DNA of 64,000 nucleotides from Lineolata rhizophorae (taxonomy: Eukaryota; Ascomycota; Dothideomycetes; Lineolatales; Lineolataceae), in contig MU001681.1 of the NCBI GenBank assembly GCA_010093515.1, positions 642,232 to 706,231 on the forward strand, written 5' to 3'. The notes under the pieces were generated by a model, which saw only the letters and a list, made by a program, of their open reading frames with translations, had not been told where the DNA came from and did no database searches. Each line of letters opens with the position of its first letter. Positions within the stretch are counted from its first letter, which is position 1. Below are positions 32,991-45,144 of the stretch, one piece after another. The position numbers were made by a program, and so were the translations under genes.

Positions 32991-33763
32991 ATCCAGGTTC
33001 CTGGTGGCACGGCAGTGGGAGCTTGAGAAGCGGGCTGTCTGGCAGGAGGTATGTGCATGCTAAGAGTTAGGTAAGTCGGCTGGCCGGGCGGGCTGGCCAC
33101 CGGGCCTTCCGCGCGTGATGAATGGACGTCGTCGCCATGGTGACTTCGCGCAAGGACACCGTCGCTCCTTTCTTCTCCAATCTGCTCGCCAGGCGGCTTA
33201 TCTGCCAGCCTCAGATGTGGATGGGCCGGAGCCGCGGCTTTGTTTCAAATTCCGTGCTTTGTGTGCGGGAGTCTTGGCCTCCCTCGGGCGCTTTCTCCCA
33301 GGAGGACGCGAACGGACGACGAGCGGCGCGGCGGCCGGGCACCGGGCGTCGAGCTCAGATTGCTAACTACCTATGCCTACATATGATTATCTCCCCAAGT
33401 TTTCGGGCCCAATTGCCTGCTCCCGTGCCTTTTGCGAGCAGCGGAGGGGAGGGGGAGAGCGCTCCGCACGAACTCGGCGCTGGCCGGGGCCCGGGGGCGG
33501 CTGCACACTCCGTCATGGCCGGCGGCGCCCTTCGCTCTCGGCAGGCGCTAAAGAGGCATCGCGGCCTGCCCACCCGCCATGTCATGTGAACTCTGGCGCG
33601 CACCGTCATGTGTACGATGCGCATTTGGCATCCCGGCAGCCGTCGTCCCTCGCTCCCTGCTACTGCTGCTGCCGCCGCCGCCGCTGCTGCTTGCTGCTAA
33701 CTGCTGCGCCCATCATCGTGCTCGTTGCTCCCCTCTCTCCTCGGCGTCCGGCCTGCCCTTCCC

Positions 33764-33796
33764 ACACACATACACACACACACACACACGTACACC
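33764..33796. repeat. CA/TA microsatellite
   Basis: A run of ACACAC units with one TACAC interruption, followed by a looser GTACA series. It is about 1 kb upstream of the GSK3 start. Confidence 0.8.
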
Positions 33797-34765
33797 CGTA
33801 CGTACACGCGCACGCCCGCTCTCCGCGCCTCCAGGCAAGGCCTCAAGTTCGCGCACGCCCCCCCGCCCGCTGCCTCCGCCGGTGCCGCCAGCCGCAGCGC
33901 GCCGCCCGCCGCCCGCCGCCCGCGCCTCCCGCCCCGCCGCCCGGTTCCGTCGTGCTGCTGCCGCCGCCGCCGCAAGCGTGCGCAGCGTCGGCCGTCGACC
34001 GCCCGCCTAGCGCCGCCTCCGCCCGGCCCTCGAAGCGCGGCCGCCTGCTGCTGGTCGCACCGGCCAAGCGCTTACTTAGCGGGGCAGTGTGAATCTGGTG
34101 CCCCCGTGCCCATCATACCTACCTTAGCACCTCTCCAGCTGGTCCTCGCTCCGCCCAGCCCTGCCGCTCCTCCCTCCTCCTCACCAAACCACCTCCGTCG
34201 TGCGTGCTCCTCCGCCTCCTCCCCCCTTCCTCGTCCGCCTCCTCTTCCGCCGTGCTCGCCCGCCCGCGCTCCAATCCGTGCTCCCGCCATCGTCCCCCGC
34301 CCGCAATTCCCACCAAACTCACCCGCCCGCAGTCCGCAGCTCCCGCCACGTACCCACCACCCCTCCAGGCCCTCGCGCCCGCGTGTTTGGCTGCGGCCTG
34401 ACCCGTCCGCACCCTGTGCCTTGGCGCTCCCAAGCCACGTCCCTTACCCAACGTCCGCCGTCACACGCCCGCTCTGCCTTCTCGCGCCCATTCAGCCAAC
34501 CTCGTCCACCGCCAAACACGCTCCTCCCCGCAAGCAAGCCCGCCGTCGTCGCGCCACGTCCGCGCCCACCCGTCGACGCAACAGCGGCATCAGCTCGCAG
34601 TCCATCGCCGTCCACCTCGCCTCGCGCTTCGCCCGTCACGGCTTTCACCACCCGCGCCTCTCCGCACCCGCCGCCGAATACTCATCGCCGCTCTCCGCCT
34701 CGCCCCCCTCCCGGTAGCGCCTCGCGCCCTCGTTCACGTCGCGCCCTGCACACCCTCCGGGCGCC

Positions 34766-36563
34766 ATGTCGCAGGGTCGGTCGACCTTCAATAGCTTAAG
34801 GATGGGCGGTGAGAAGCCCTTTTTCGCATGTTGGCATGCTGCCTGCTGCCGTCGCTGCTGGCGCTGGTGCTGGCGCTGGTGCTGGCGCTGGTGCTGGTGC
34901 TGGTGCTGTCGCTAGCGCCGCTGCCCAGCCCTTTCGCTTGCCGCGTCATCATGCTAACGTCGCCCGCAGAAGTCGTGAGGGAGAAGGTCCAGGACGGCCT
35001 GACGGGGGATTACAAGGAGCTCGCCTACACGCAGTGCAAAATCGTCGGGAATGGGTCCTTTGGGGTGGTCTTTCAGACCAAGCTTCATCCCTCGGGCGAG
35101 GACGCAGCCATCAAGCGGGTATTGCAGGACAAGAGGTTCAAGGTAAATACCCAAGTCATGGCACTTTTTTTGCTTTTAGTTTTTTTTTATTTTTATTTTT
35201 ATTTTTTTCGGTTGGTGATGACGGTCGCGCTGACGTACATTTTGAACAGAACCGAGAGCTGCAGATCATGCGTATCGTCAGACACCCCAACATCGTAGAG
35301 CTAAAGGCCTTCTTCTACAACAACGGGGAGCGGGTATGGTGCCCTTTTACTGATACTTCAGTTTTGTACTAATAGTTTGTATGCCCTCTGCGTGCGATCG
35401 CTAACCACCGCTTGAGGTTTTGCAGAAAGATGAAGTGTACCTGAACCTGGTCCTGGAATACGTTCCTGAGACTGTCTACCGGGCGTCACGCTACTTCAAC
35501 AAGCTCAAGACGGTCATGCCGATCCTGGAAGTGAAACTTTACATTTACCAGCTTTTCCGCTCTCTGGCCTACATCCACTCGCAAGGCATTTGCCATAGGG
35601 ATATCAAGCCGCAAAATCTGCTTCTGGACCCTGCCACCGGCGTTCTCAAGCTCTGCGATTTCGGAAGCGCTAAGATCCTCGTGGAGAATGAGCCGAATGT
35701 TTCTTACATTTGCTCTAGGTACTACCGGGCACCGGAGCTGATCTTTGGCGCTACGAATTACACCACCAAGATTGGTATGGCTGTCTTCGTTTTCAATACA
35801 GTTCGCTTTTTTACTTTTTTTTTTTTTTTTCCGGTTTTGGAGTTAAAAGAATTCGTATTGCCCGAAACTAACTGGCCCTACTTTAGATGTGTGGTCTACG
35901 GGATGCGTCATGGCTGAGCTCATGCTTGGGCAGCCTTTGTTCCCCGGCGAATCGGGCATCGACCAGCTCGTAGAGATCATCAAGGTTCTCGGAACACCAA
36001 CGCGAGAGCAGATTAGGACGATGAATCCAAACTACATGGAACACAAGTTCCCACAGATCAAGCCTCATCCATTTAATAAGGTTGGCCCGCCTGCCGCCAC
36101 TTCTCGCATCCAAGACACTGACTGTGTTGCGCTCTTCCAGGTCTTCCGTAAGGCAGACCAAAATGCGATTGACCTCATTTCTCGGCTGCTGGAGTACACG
36201 CCAACACAGCGGCTGTCAGCGATAGACGCCATGGTGCACCCGTTTTTCGACGAGCTGAGGGATCCGAACACGAAGTTGCCGGACTCGCGCCACACCAATG
36301 GTGGCTCTAGGGACCTGCCGAATCTTTTCGATTTCTCTCATCACGGTGCGTGCGCATTTTTCATGTTTTCTATGTAACGGTTCCAGGCTCGGCCTCTTCT
36401 AACCTTAATTTTCCCTGCTCTAGAACTGTCGATTTCACCTCACCTCAACCGACAGCTGGTGCCTCCGCATATGCGCCCCGTTCTGGCAGCCCGAGGTCTG
36501 GATATTGAGTCGCCAGATTTCAAGCCGCTTACGAAGGAACAAATGATGGCTCGGCTGGATTAG
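34766..36563 (+). CDS. Glycogen synthase kinase 3 (GSK3/Skp1-like)
   Basis: Seven exons: 34766-34808, 34970-35142, 35250-35333, 35426-35774, 35887-36080, 36141-36345 and 36424-36563; 395 residues, the usual length. The first exon encodes [15 protein letters not shown], the standard fungal start. Motifs in order: [81 protein letters not shown] with the activating tyrosine, then [20 protein letters not shown] and [20 protein letters not shown], the axin/priming-side segment. The protein ends [14 protein letters not shown]3 phosphorylates primed substrates and acts in stress response, growth and development. Intron 1 is 161 nt and holds a GCTGGT/GCTGGC repeat; the others are 60-112 nt. Confidence 0.96.
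34857..34912. repeat. GCTGGC/GCTGGT repeat in GSK3 intron 1
   Basis: Hexamers GCTGGT and GCTGGC alternate for about nine units, then drift into GCTGTCGCTAGCGCC. The run is open in all three frames on the plus strand. It lies wholly inside the first intron of GSK3, between the donor GTGAGA and the branch region. Confidence 0.85.
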
Positions 36564-38457
36564 GGCCCACGTTCGAGCCGAACGTATGTGTCATGAAGTC
36601 ATGTTCTCTCCATACCAGCAGCGTGGCATGTGTTTATGTTTTCCTCCGAAGTACCAGTTTGTCATGGGCGGAAATTACTTTTCGAACTCCGGCGTCATTT
36701 CTGGGACTCACTGGGCATGACGCGTCTGCTCGGAAGCCTCTACGAACAAGCCAGTTTCAACCCATGCCTTCCTTTCGTCGAAAGGCCACATGAAAACGGC
36801 AGGAATGCCAACGTCATCAGTGGTCAACACGGCCCGCTTTAATTATCTCCCTTACCTTGTGTGGGCTTACCGAACAACCCTTTGCCCCCGTAAACGCGAC
36901 TTACACTCTCAAAACTCCCGCCGCCAAATATATGGATCTCTCTTATGGGTTGAACGGATGAGCGGTCAACGTGGTTGAGCTTGAGGTAGGAGGACATGTG
37001 TCTGGCAGTGCAGTGGTTGCTTTCGTGCGAGTTTGGGCTTCTGTTCCATGCGGTTTCTTGCTGGGGAGGTGGGTGGCCTAATGTGTGCTGTCTTGCTTCC
37101 ACACGCCACTCTTTGCATGGGTGGGTCTTGCTGGCCTTGGGGGTGCGAAGTTGGGACTGGTACAAGGCATGCGTGCGGGTTTCTTGGGGCGGTCCACAGG
37201 ACAGCAAGGGGGCAGACTGCCTCTCACAGCACCGGTTCTACACTTGTGTTTCTCTTTATTTCTTGTTCGGGCCCGAGGATGGCTGCTTTCCCGATGTGGT
37301 AGACTCCCTTTCTTCACGCTTTCTATTTGATTTCCCTCCTTTCTTTTTGTGTGTTTGAGTGTGAGTGTGAGTGTGAGTGTGTGCGCGCGTGCGTTTGCAG
37401 TTGGAGATCCAAAAATGGAAGGCCGAAACTGGGCTGGGACGAGGCAGAGCGCACCCTTCCGAGCAGGTGCAAAGCGCGGGATCTTTATTTTCTCTCATCG
37501 CCAGCAGTCAGTTCAAACCGAAAGTCCCATGTGCAATTTCTTTTCTGCTTTTATCGGAGTGGAACTGAGGCGCAAGACTTTTCTTTTTCCATCCCGGCTT
37601 TTCTGCATTTTTACCTCTTCATCTCCAATCCCCCCAAATCATCAACCCATTCCCCTCCCTGGCCCGGTGCATCAATTTTTTTTTTTTCATGCAAAAGTAG
37701 CGATGGTTAAACAAACAATTCCGACTACACATTACACTTCAAGCGACCTTCAGTCGGGTGTAGGTGCCAGTGATTAGTTTTACATCACGTTGACGTGAGA
37801 CCAGCCATTGTGATGTGATTTTTGAGGGATTCGTTTGTGCTGGTGGACTTGTGCCTTGTTCATGCTTATTAGTGCAATTGCGAATACTTTGAAGTAACTT
37901 TCTGCACTAGCAACAACGGGACTGCGTGTAGGATGATGCTTTTTCCAAAGCAGTTGCAGTGTCAAGCACATGTGGTAAGCTAATAGAAATTTGGTTTTGC
38001 CTTTCAAAGACTCATGGGATATTGAATACCAGCACGCAAATAACCAATTGTACGCCACGGAAAACATTCCCACACATATCACTACTGTCAACCTGTATTC
38101 AATTTTCACGATTAGGCGTTCAATGGAGTCAATCGCCATGTGTAAGAGTGAAAGTTGCCATGGATGACGTTCAACACGGGCCAAAACTGACATCTATCGA
38201 GAAATTCGCACAGATGAAATAAGGTCTAGATTGGATCATTTGATACGACCGCTGACCTTCGTTTTCAGCACAAGCTTCAATGCACGACGGTGCCACATAC
38301 AAACTCAAAAGCTTCGTTCTATGTATGGACTTCAAACCAAAAGATACATAACTGTCATCTTGCTGAAAGCAATTACGCAAGAGACTTTACAGACTACAAC
38401 CTACATCTATCAACGTACCACCGCAAAGTAAAGCATACACGGGGCACAAACCCAACA
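36564..38457. other. Region between GSK3 and CBP80
   Basis: 1.9 kb. It includes the 3' flank of GSK3, a microsatellite at 37347-37390 and the 5' flank of CBP80. The CBP80 frame is open back to 38290 but carries no family similarity there. Small open frames at 36593-37300 overlap in several frames and are not supported. Confidence 0.45.
37347..37390. repeat. GTGTGA microsatellite
   Basis: Four units of GAGTGT/GTGTGA followed by GTGTGCGCGCGTGCG, with a potentially Z-forming alternating purine-pyrimidine end. Confidence 0.8.
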
Positions 38458-41400
38458 ATGGCAGCAGCAGACCCGATGATGCTCGACTCGATAACTGGAG
38501 TCCCCGTGGAGGATGCCGTCGGGGGATCATCATCACGTGCGATACCTCGTGGCCCGAGCGCCGCGTCGCGAAGCTCGGACCAGCATCGCGCCTGGCCGCC
38601 TCCTCGTCGCGGACCGCGCCAGAAGTACTACTGCCGACGCAGCGTTACTCCCGCACCCCGACAAGCACCTTTCTCTCGCGCGGATTGCTACCGGCCTCGT
38701 CACACTCCTCATCCACCACCGCCACCTACCAGCGGAGGCGATTCGTACCGTCCATCTCGTGACGACCGCGACCGCGACCGCGACCGGTCTCGCTCGCCGC
38801 AGGGCGGCTCCTTGACCTCGCCCGTAGAGCACTCCTGGTATCACCACCACCGCCGTCGCGCCGCGGTCGACCGTTACGTGCCGCCGGACCACCACGACGG
38901 GCCCGAGCAGCAGCAAGAGCGGCAGCAGCAATCAGCCGGGCCGCGAGCGGTCCGCGAGGTCACGGTGCTGATGGCCGAGCTCGAGCTGCGCGGCGGCTAC
39001 GGCTACGGCGGAGGTGGAGGAGGAGGCCGCCGCAGCCGCAAGAGGCGCTACGGTGACGACGAGGAGTTCGATCGTCGGCCGCAGCGGAGGCGCTACGAGC
39101 CGGAGGAGTCGCTGTATGATCAGCTGAAGCGGGGTTTGCTGGCGCTTGGAGAGGTGAGTTGCCGGTCGTAGTTCGCGCAATGGCTACTAGGAATGGGGTA
39201 CTGATATGCGGTTCACGTTCCAGCCCGGCCCGGATACGCAGGAGCGGATGCGGCTCTTAGCCAAGCGCCTCGTGGACCATTTCGATGACGAGGACATCAA
39301 GAGCCGGTTTGTTGACCTGACGGTGTGCTTGTAAGTTGCTTGCTTGCTTGCTTGCTTCTTTTGCTCTACCCGCCCGCATTTCGGAACACTCCACACTCCA
39401 CACTCGTACTCGCAACCTAGGTTTTGCATGCTGACGTCCCACGCGTTAATTGTACAGGATTATCGAGCAGCCTTTCAAAATCCCCTTCGTCAGCGCCTTC
39501 GCTCTTTACGTCAACGATCTCCAATCGTCCGTCGCCGGCCAGATCCTATCCCGGGCTGCGACCAAGGCGCAGGCTGTTATTGATGCCGGAGAGTGGAGGG
39601 AGCTTAAGCTCCTTTTCCGCTTCTTTGCACTGCTGTCAAACCTATTCGATGGTGACGGCGTTTTCTCGGTTTTGGACGAGCTTTTCAACCGCGCTGTTGA
39701 CTTGCAGACCGCTTCGCCTGAAGATGTAAGCGTGACCCATCACGCAGTCACCATAAGACGTCATGCTAACCAATGTTCAGGCGGTTGGTTTGGAGCTGGT
39801 CAAAATTATCCTCCTGACGATCCCGTACGCACTAGCATCCCCGGCTAAAGGCCTAGAGCCCAGAGCGCTCGACATGCTTCAGCGTACCGAGATCATTGCC
39901 TCCGCTCCTCACCCGTACTCGCCTCTTGTGGACCCATACCCCACTGACTCTGAGGACAAACCATACGGCTATCAGAGCCTCATTGGATTGCTGCAGAAGC
40001 AATTGCAGGATGAAGCCTCGCGTGGCTGGGAGCTTGCGTGTATCCCACGTCTCTATAGACAAGCTGGGGTTGGAACAGATGGCGCGGATGAGGCCAACGG
40101 CGCGGATGAGGTCCCTATCTCGAAGCATACCTTCCCTTCTATCACCGTCCCATCGCCTGTCAATCCAGGCGTTAAACCGATCTTCCCAGAGACCGCCTTT
40201 TCAGTTTACACAGATCAAGACATCGAGGTTGGTCCCCTTCCTAACGCCTCAGGGCCACCGTTCTGATAGCTTTTCTAGACCGTTCCAAAAGCGTCGCACA
40301 TTGCGTCGAGCCTCATTCGGGACGCTTGCGTCGATCTGATCAATATTCTCGACACCAATCGCTCCTTCGTGGCGAAGTCCCTCATCAACATCGACCACTT
40401 TTGGGCCCCTGGCACTTTCGCTCAGCGAGGAATGATGTACGACCGTTTGCGCCAGCTTCCAGAGGACCAGACTACCTGGAAGCCGGAGGATGTGGCCGTG
40501 GATGCCATTTTCTCGCAGATGTTCAAACTGCCGTTTCCAGAGCACAAGTTGGTTTATTACCACTCGGTCGTCACCGAATGCTGCCAAATCGCTCCTGGTC
40601 CTATTGCTCCTAGCCTTGGTAGAGCTATACGCTTCCTGTTCCGCAACGTCGAGTATATGGACATGGAAGTGAGCTACCGATTCATGGATTGGTTTTCTCA
40701 CCATCTGAGCAACTTCGAATTCCGCTGGAAGTGGCCCGAGTGGACTAGCGAGCTCGAATACTCCGACCTCCATTCTAAGAAAGCATTTATCATTGGTGCC
40801 ATCGACAAGGAGATCCGCCTCAGTTTTACGAAGCGTGTTCGCGAGACCTTGCCGCCTTCCTACCATCATTTGGTCCCTGAAGCAAAGGACAAGGATATCC
40901 CTGATTTCAAGTACAAGAATGACCGTATGTCTAGTCTCCCAGTCCATGGGGTCTAAAAGTTCTTGCTAACATTTATTCCACAGAAACACCTTATGCACCC
41001 CAAGCACGAGAATTGTACGGTCTGATCCGCAAGAAGGCCCCTGATGAAGAAATCCAAGGTGTCATCAACAAGCTCCACGAGGAGGCTGTCTTGCACGAAG
41101 TTGAAGATCCGCTGATCCCATCGACTGATGCTTTTGTTACGGCCATTTGCTTCGTGGGCGCTAAGTCCTTGTCCCACGTTTTGTCATACATTGAGCGCTA
41201 CAAGGACCATTTGCTGTCGATCGGTCCGTCGTCCGAGGCTGCTCGTAGGCAGATTGTCGCGTCCGTCGTCGATTACTGGCATGACCAACCTGGTGTGGCT
41301 GTCAACATCATCGACAAGCTTCTCAACTACACCATCTTGACACCTATGGCAGTCGTCCAATGGATCCTTGTCGACAAGCTTGGCAGGGGCGCCATTCTCT

Positions 41401-41885
41401 CGGAGAGCTGGGCATTCGAGATGATTTCCAATACTATTGGCAAGGTCACGAACCGCGTGCGCCAGATCGTCGACGCGCGCGTCCAGGGCACCAAAGGTCT
41501 CGCTGCCGAGCAAATCGCCCTCGTGGACGAGACTTTGGCCAAAGAGCGCGACGCTATGAGACAGCTCTTCGGCGTCATCGACGACGCAACCGGTGGCATC
41601 GCCGTAGGCGCCAGCGACGCCATGATTGAGTCCGAGGGTAGTGACGACATGGCGGAGCAGAACGCGCTGTTGCGCAGCCTCGGCGACCGTTGGCAGCGCG
41701 TCTTCAAGCGCAAGGCTGCCGTCGAGGAGTCCGCCGTTGGCGAGACGGCAGTCGCGGCGGCTGTCAAGGCGGCCGAGGAAGAAGCTGGCAAGAACCTCAA
41801 GAATGGTGGAGACGTCGCTATGGATAACGGACATGCGGAGGCGGGCGCGTTGTCCGGCGCTGCAGAGAACGGTTCAACTGCGTAA
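38458..41885 (+). CDS. Nuclear cap-binding protein large subunit (CBP80)
   Basis: Six exons: 38458-39153, 39224-39330, 39458-39725, 39781-40227, 40279-40924 and 40984-41885; 1021 codons. The introns carry GTGAGT, GTAAGT, GTAAGC, GTTGGT and GTATGT donors and every join is in phase. MIF4G-like helices begin after KRRYGDDEEFDRRPQRRRYE: PGPDTQERMRLLAKRLVDHF, IIEQPFKIPFVSAFALYVND and onward, then the second and third domains (SHIASSLIRDACVDLINILD, INIDHFWAPGTFAQRGMMYD, AQRELYGLIRKK-type segments, ICFVGAKSLSHVLSYIERYK, NIIDKLLNYTILTPMAVVQW). With CBP20 it binds the mRNA cap in the nucleus and serves splicing, export and decay. The first 171 residues, rich in Arg/Ser/Asp (RDRDRDRDRSRSPQGG), are unusual; an in-frame ATG at 38971 would give a standard 850-residue protein. 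Confidence 0.92.
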
Positions 41886-42776
41886 GTCAAAAGTGGTAGT
41901 AAATGGTAGAGACGAAAAAATTTTTTAGTCTGGACAGTTGTTACACTTACGGAATGGGATATCTAGGTCAGAAGGAGGTCATATGGGACATTTGATTGAG
42001 CAATTCACTACGCAACAGTTGGCGCTAGGCGGCGAGAAGGGGCCGAACTGCCTTTAATGAAGCCTGCTATGCATGCTCAAGGACCTATGGTTGTCGAATG
42101 GATGTCGGTGGTACTATCTGTCGTGTTCATTGGCCGAAAAGAACGAGTTCATAGAAGGGGCGGGGAAATTCCTGGGGACTTCAAGGTTATAAGCTGGGAA
42201 GAATTATTGCCCAAGGAATCGAAGCAAACACTAGTATGAAGTGCGAAAGCTAGTGGGCTTTCCTTTCATTCTATTATTATCAGTTGGGTGGCTTTGTTTT
42301 ATTGTTTCTTTTTGTTCTGCTCCTGCTTGATGCTGTGGCTTTGGAGCAGCATTCACGTCACGTCAATATCAAAGGCGGAGCTTATGTTCCTTTGTACTCA
42401 AAACATGTGTAGCATAGGACTAGTGGTGGTGGACGAAAAGGTATTATTTCTTTTAGTTCTCTCTGGGTGCAAGACGTGATGAGAATCGTTTTTAGTGTAG
42501 CAGACACACTGCTGCTGCTACGCAAGGCTGGTTTGGTCATTATCCTCTTCGTGATGATTACTCTTGCCTCTAGAAGGGAGCAGCCCGTGAAGTGCATGAA
42601 AGAATGTGTACGACCAAAGTAATATTAGGAACACGTTCATATTACCGTTTATAAATTTTAAATATTACGGTTATGTAGCCAACTCTAGTCCCCTAACTAT
42701 TAGGGCTGCAAGATATCCTAAGCTGACTTTACAACTCAATCGATACCACTCCCCACAACATGTGTATTTACACTTT
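41886..42776. other. Intergenic between converging CBP80 and GPI-protein genes
   Basis: 0.9 kb of 3' flanks. From 42600 on it becomes AT-rich, with TTTATAAATTTTAAATATTA near 42645. A weak inverted repeat TGCTGCTGC/GCAGCAG-like text near 42340 and 42510 was not convincing. No gene recognised. Confidence 0.45.
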
Positions 42777-43508
42777 TTACAACGCCATCAGACCAGCCAC
42801 AACACCGACGGCAACGCCCAAGATGCCCTGCTGAGCCACCTGTGTCGGCGCCGCATTCCCCGACGTGGTGGTCTCCCCGTCGCTCTCAGCCGCCCCCGCA
42901 CTGCCTGTCGGCTCGCTGAAGCCGCTGCTACCCGTCGTTACGGTGCTGAAGGCCGATGATCCGCTGGCCGTCGACGGCATGGTGTAGTTGCCGCCCGTGG
43001 CGAAGGAGGACGCGGAGCCGACACTAGCAACCGAGGAGGCCGCCGCGGATGGGCTGGCCGTCTCGGACGTGCCCGTAATGACGGTGATGCCCGGTAGTGT
43101 GGAGACGTCAACGGAGCTCGCGACGACGGTGGTGCCGGGCAGCGAGGTGACCTCCGACGGGCTGCTGCTGCTAGCGGTGGCGACGATGCTACTAGCAGTC
43201 TCGACCGCGGTGCTCGCGGCGCCAGTCTGTCCGCCGGGGCCCCAGCCGGGCAGGAAGGTGGGCTCGTATGTGGCGGTGCCCTCGTAGGCGGCGCAACCGG
43301 GCACTGTCGTCTTGGGCGGGGCGCGCCCGCCGCCGCAGTCGAGCAGCTCGCACACTTCGCCCGTGTCCGGGAGGAACCAGATCAGGCTGGGCTCGGCGAA
43401 GGCGTTGACGGTTGAGGAGGAGACGCAGCCGGCGATGTCGGTTTTCGCGAGGGCGAGGGGAAAGGCAGCGGCCAGAAGGAAGAGGGGAGTGGATGCGAGG
43501 CGAGGCAT
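42777..43508 (-). CDS. Predicted GPI-anchored cell-surface protein
   Basis: Single exon, 243 residues. It has a clean signal peptide (PLFLLAAAFPLALAKTD), a cysteine-containing N-terminal domain (AGCVSSSTVNA, VCELLDCGGGRAPPKTTVPG, CAAYEGTATYEPTFLPG), a Ser/Thr/Ala-rich stalk from about residue 95, and a C-terminal hydrophobic tail GILGVAVGVVAGLMAL after small residues SGNAAP, as in GPI-anchored proteins. The CDCGGGRAPPKT-type motif recurs in many Sordariomycete surface proteins that databases sometimes label siderophore biosynthesis proteins; I see no enzymatic motif and do not endorse that label. It is probably a wall or plasma-membrane protein exposed to the outside. A 15-bp poly-T run (minus strand poly-A) lies about 10 bp upstream of the start. 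Confidence 0.82.
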   Translation of the reverse strand: MPRLASTPLFLLAAAFPLALAKTDIAGCVSSSTVNAFAEPSLIWFLPDTGEVCELLDCGGGRAPPKTTVPGCAAYEGTATYEPTFLPGWGPGGQTGAASTAVETASSIVATASSSSPSEVTSLPGTTVVASSVDVSTLPGITVITGTSETASPSAAASSVASVGSASSFATGGNYTMPSTASGSSAFSTVTTGSSGFSEPTGSAGAAESDGETTTSGNAAPTQVAQQGILGVAVGVVAGLMAL

Positions 43509-45144
43509 TATTGCTGTAGGCTTTTTTTTTTTTTTTTGTTCGGCTTAAGATAGATGGTTTGAGGGAAGTTGTAGTAGGGATTCTGATGTTTTGTACTTCG
43601 CAGACAAGGGTTGAGACTGGTCTCTTTGACTGAACGAAAGGACGCTGCCTTCAATAAAGTCGAACAGAGCAGCGAAAAGAAAAACAGAACAGAAAAAAGA
43701 ATGACAGGACAGATACAGAAATTATGGTCCAGAAGACAACGAAAAGTAGGAAATGGAAAAGAGGACAAGAAAAGAAGAGGAGAATGAAGTCTTATACCGT
43801 ACCTACCAAACACCTAAAACAAGGCTTGCCGCTAGCCTCAGCCACAGCGCATGGACGACTCCGTTTCTATCCAAATCCACCCCCTAAGGCGTCCCTCCAA
43901 CACGAGAGAAGCTTGAGTCCTTGACCACAGACACGAACGCGGCCGGCCGCCCCCGTTCCGCAATTTCCGACTCCGACGCGCCGGCCGGTCGCGGTTCGCC
44001 TTCAAGCCATAGAGCTTTGCTGGGCGCCACAAGAGCGTTTCACCGGTCGTCTTTGACCTTTATGTACTCCGTATGATGAACGAATTGACCCGATTGCGTC
44101 TCGTGTTGCAAATCGGTCGCAGGGACGTCTGCGAAGCGAGGTGCCACTCGACACGGATGTAGATGGCGGAGGGCAAGCTCCCCCCTTTTTCATTCGCTAG
44201 CGCGCCACGGATGCGATGCTCGCGTGGATCTCGTGCATGACCTAGCATAGGGCAACCAACAATACGGACCTGAGCCAGCCATTCGTGTTTCAGCACTCGT
44301 CTTTATCTTGGTGTTTAGGAAACTTTTTCTTCGGCGAAAAGTAGAGAGTCGGATATCGTCAGCCTTGCACTGTCAAAGAGTGCGGGGTAACTTGAACCAT
44401 CCATTTACGTTGCTGTGCCACCTAGCTACGCCTAGTTGGTGAATAGTGGGCGACACAGAAATGAAGAGGCAGCTCGAGGCAATAACGAACAAGTAACGAC
44501 ACCCGCGATCAACTAGATCACGTGCCGCCTACGCTACACTCTGTATACCACACGCCAGACTCTGCCTAATTGTTTTAGGTATAGCGTTGATGGAATTTAT
44601 CTGCTTTTACCTCATGCTTCGCTAGTACGACCTGCGTAAGCGCAGGAATTGACTGACTGACCTGACTGATTAGCAGCGTTATAATGGCAATGGATTTATT
44701 ATTGTAAGAAACTTAGGGCTGAACTCTCACCTATGTTGAGCCTTCGGCGAGAGGACACGTTGCCGACACCTTTACATAACGCTACTGACAGCTATTTGAA
44801 AATTAGTATAGTTCGACCCTCTGAATGCCCTCCCTGCTATCCACAACTACGAAGTCGTTGACGCAGTCTCACAGCAGCACAGAACGCACGGCGAAGACGC
44901 CACCTCAACTGATGCAGAGCATCTCCCACAATGCGCGCAGCCACGCCGTCCTCCTTTGCGCGAGCGCACCGCTACAGGTCAACTTCCTCAGCATTCCCAG
45001 CGAATACCTTTTCGAGCCGACGTCACTTTGAAAATTTTCACAAGCGGATTGGGTTCCCCCACGTTATTACGCCGAGGTAGATAGCATTAGGAGGAACGTA
45101 TAGCCTACTTGCCTACTCCGACAGTGTACATTCGCCGTTCAGGC
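43509..45144. other. Intergenic, no gene recognised
   Basis: 1.6 kb. The part near 43509-43760 is purine-rich on the plus strand (AAGAAAAACAGAAC-like), perhaps the promoter of the GPI-protein gene on the minus strand. A short repeat GACTGACTGACCTGACTGA lies near 44651. A 68-codon open frame at 44825-45031 has no recognisable domain. Confidence 0.45.

Larger units (their letters stand above)
31769..34765. other. Long GC-rich region upstream of GSK3
   Basis: 3.0 kb without a supported gene. It holds several simple or short tandem repeats listed separately (32606, 32941, 33764). From 33400 to 34760 the plus strand is a C-rich, CCGCC/CTC sequence whose long open frames are by-products of base composition. 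The last 700 bp are probably the 5' leader and core promoter of GSK3, whose start lies in a CGCCATG context. Confidence 0.5.

Noticed and set aside
33373-34799. Long overlapping proline/alanine/arginine-rich open frames
   Set aside because: C-rich leader of GSK3; all frames are open together, which speaks for base composition, not coding.
42777-43508. Siderophore biosynthesis function for the GPI-anchored protein
   Set aside because: That label circulates for similar proteins, but no enzymatic motif is visible.
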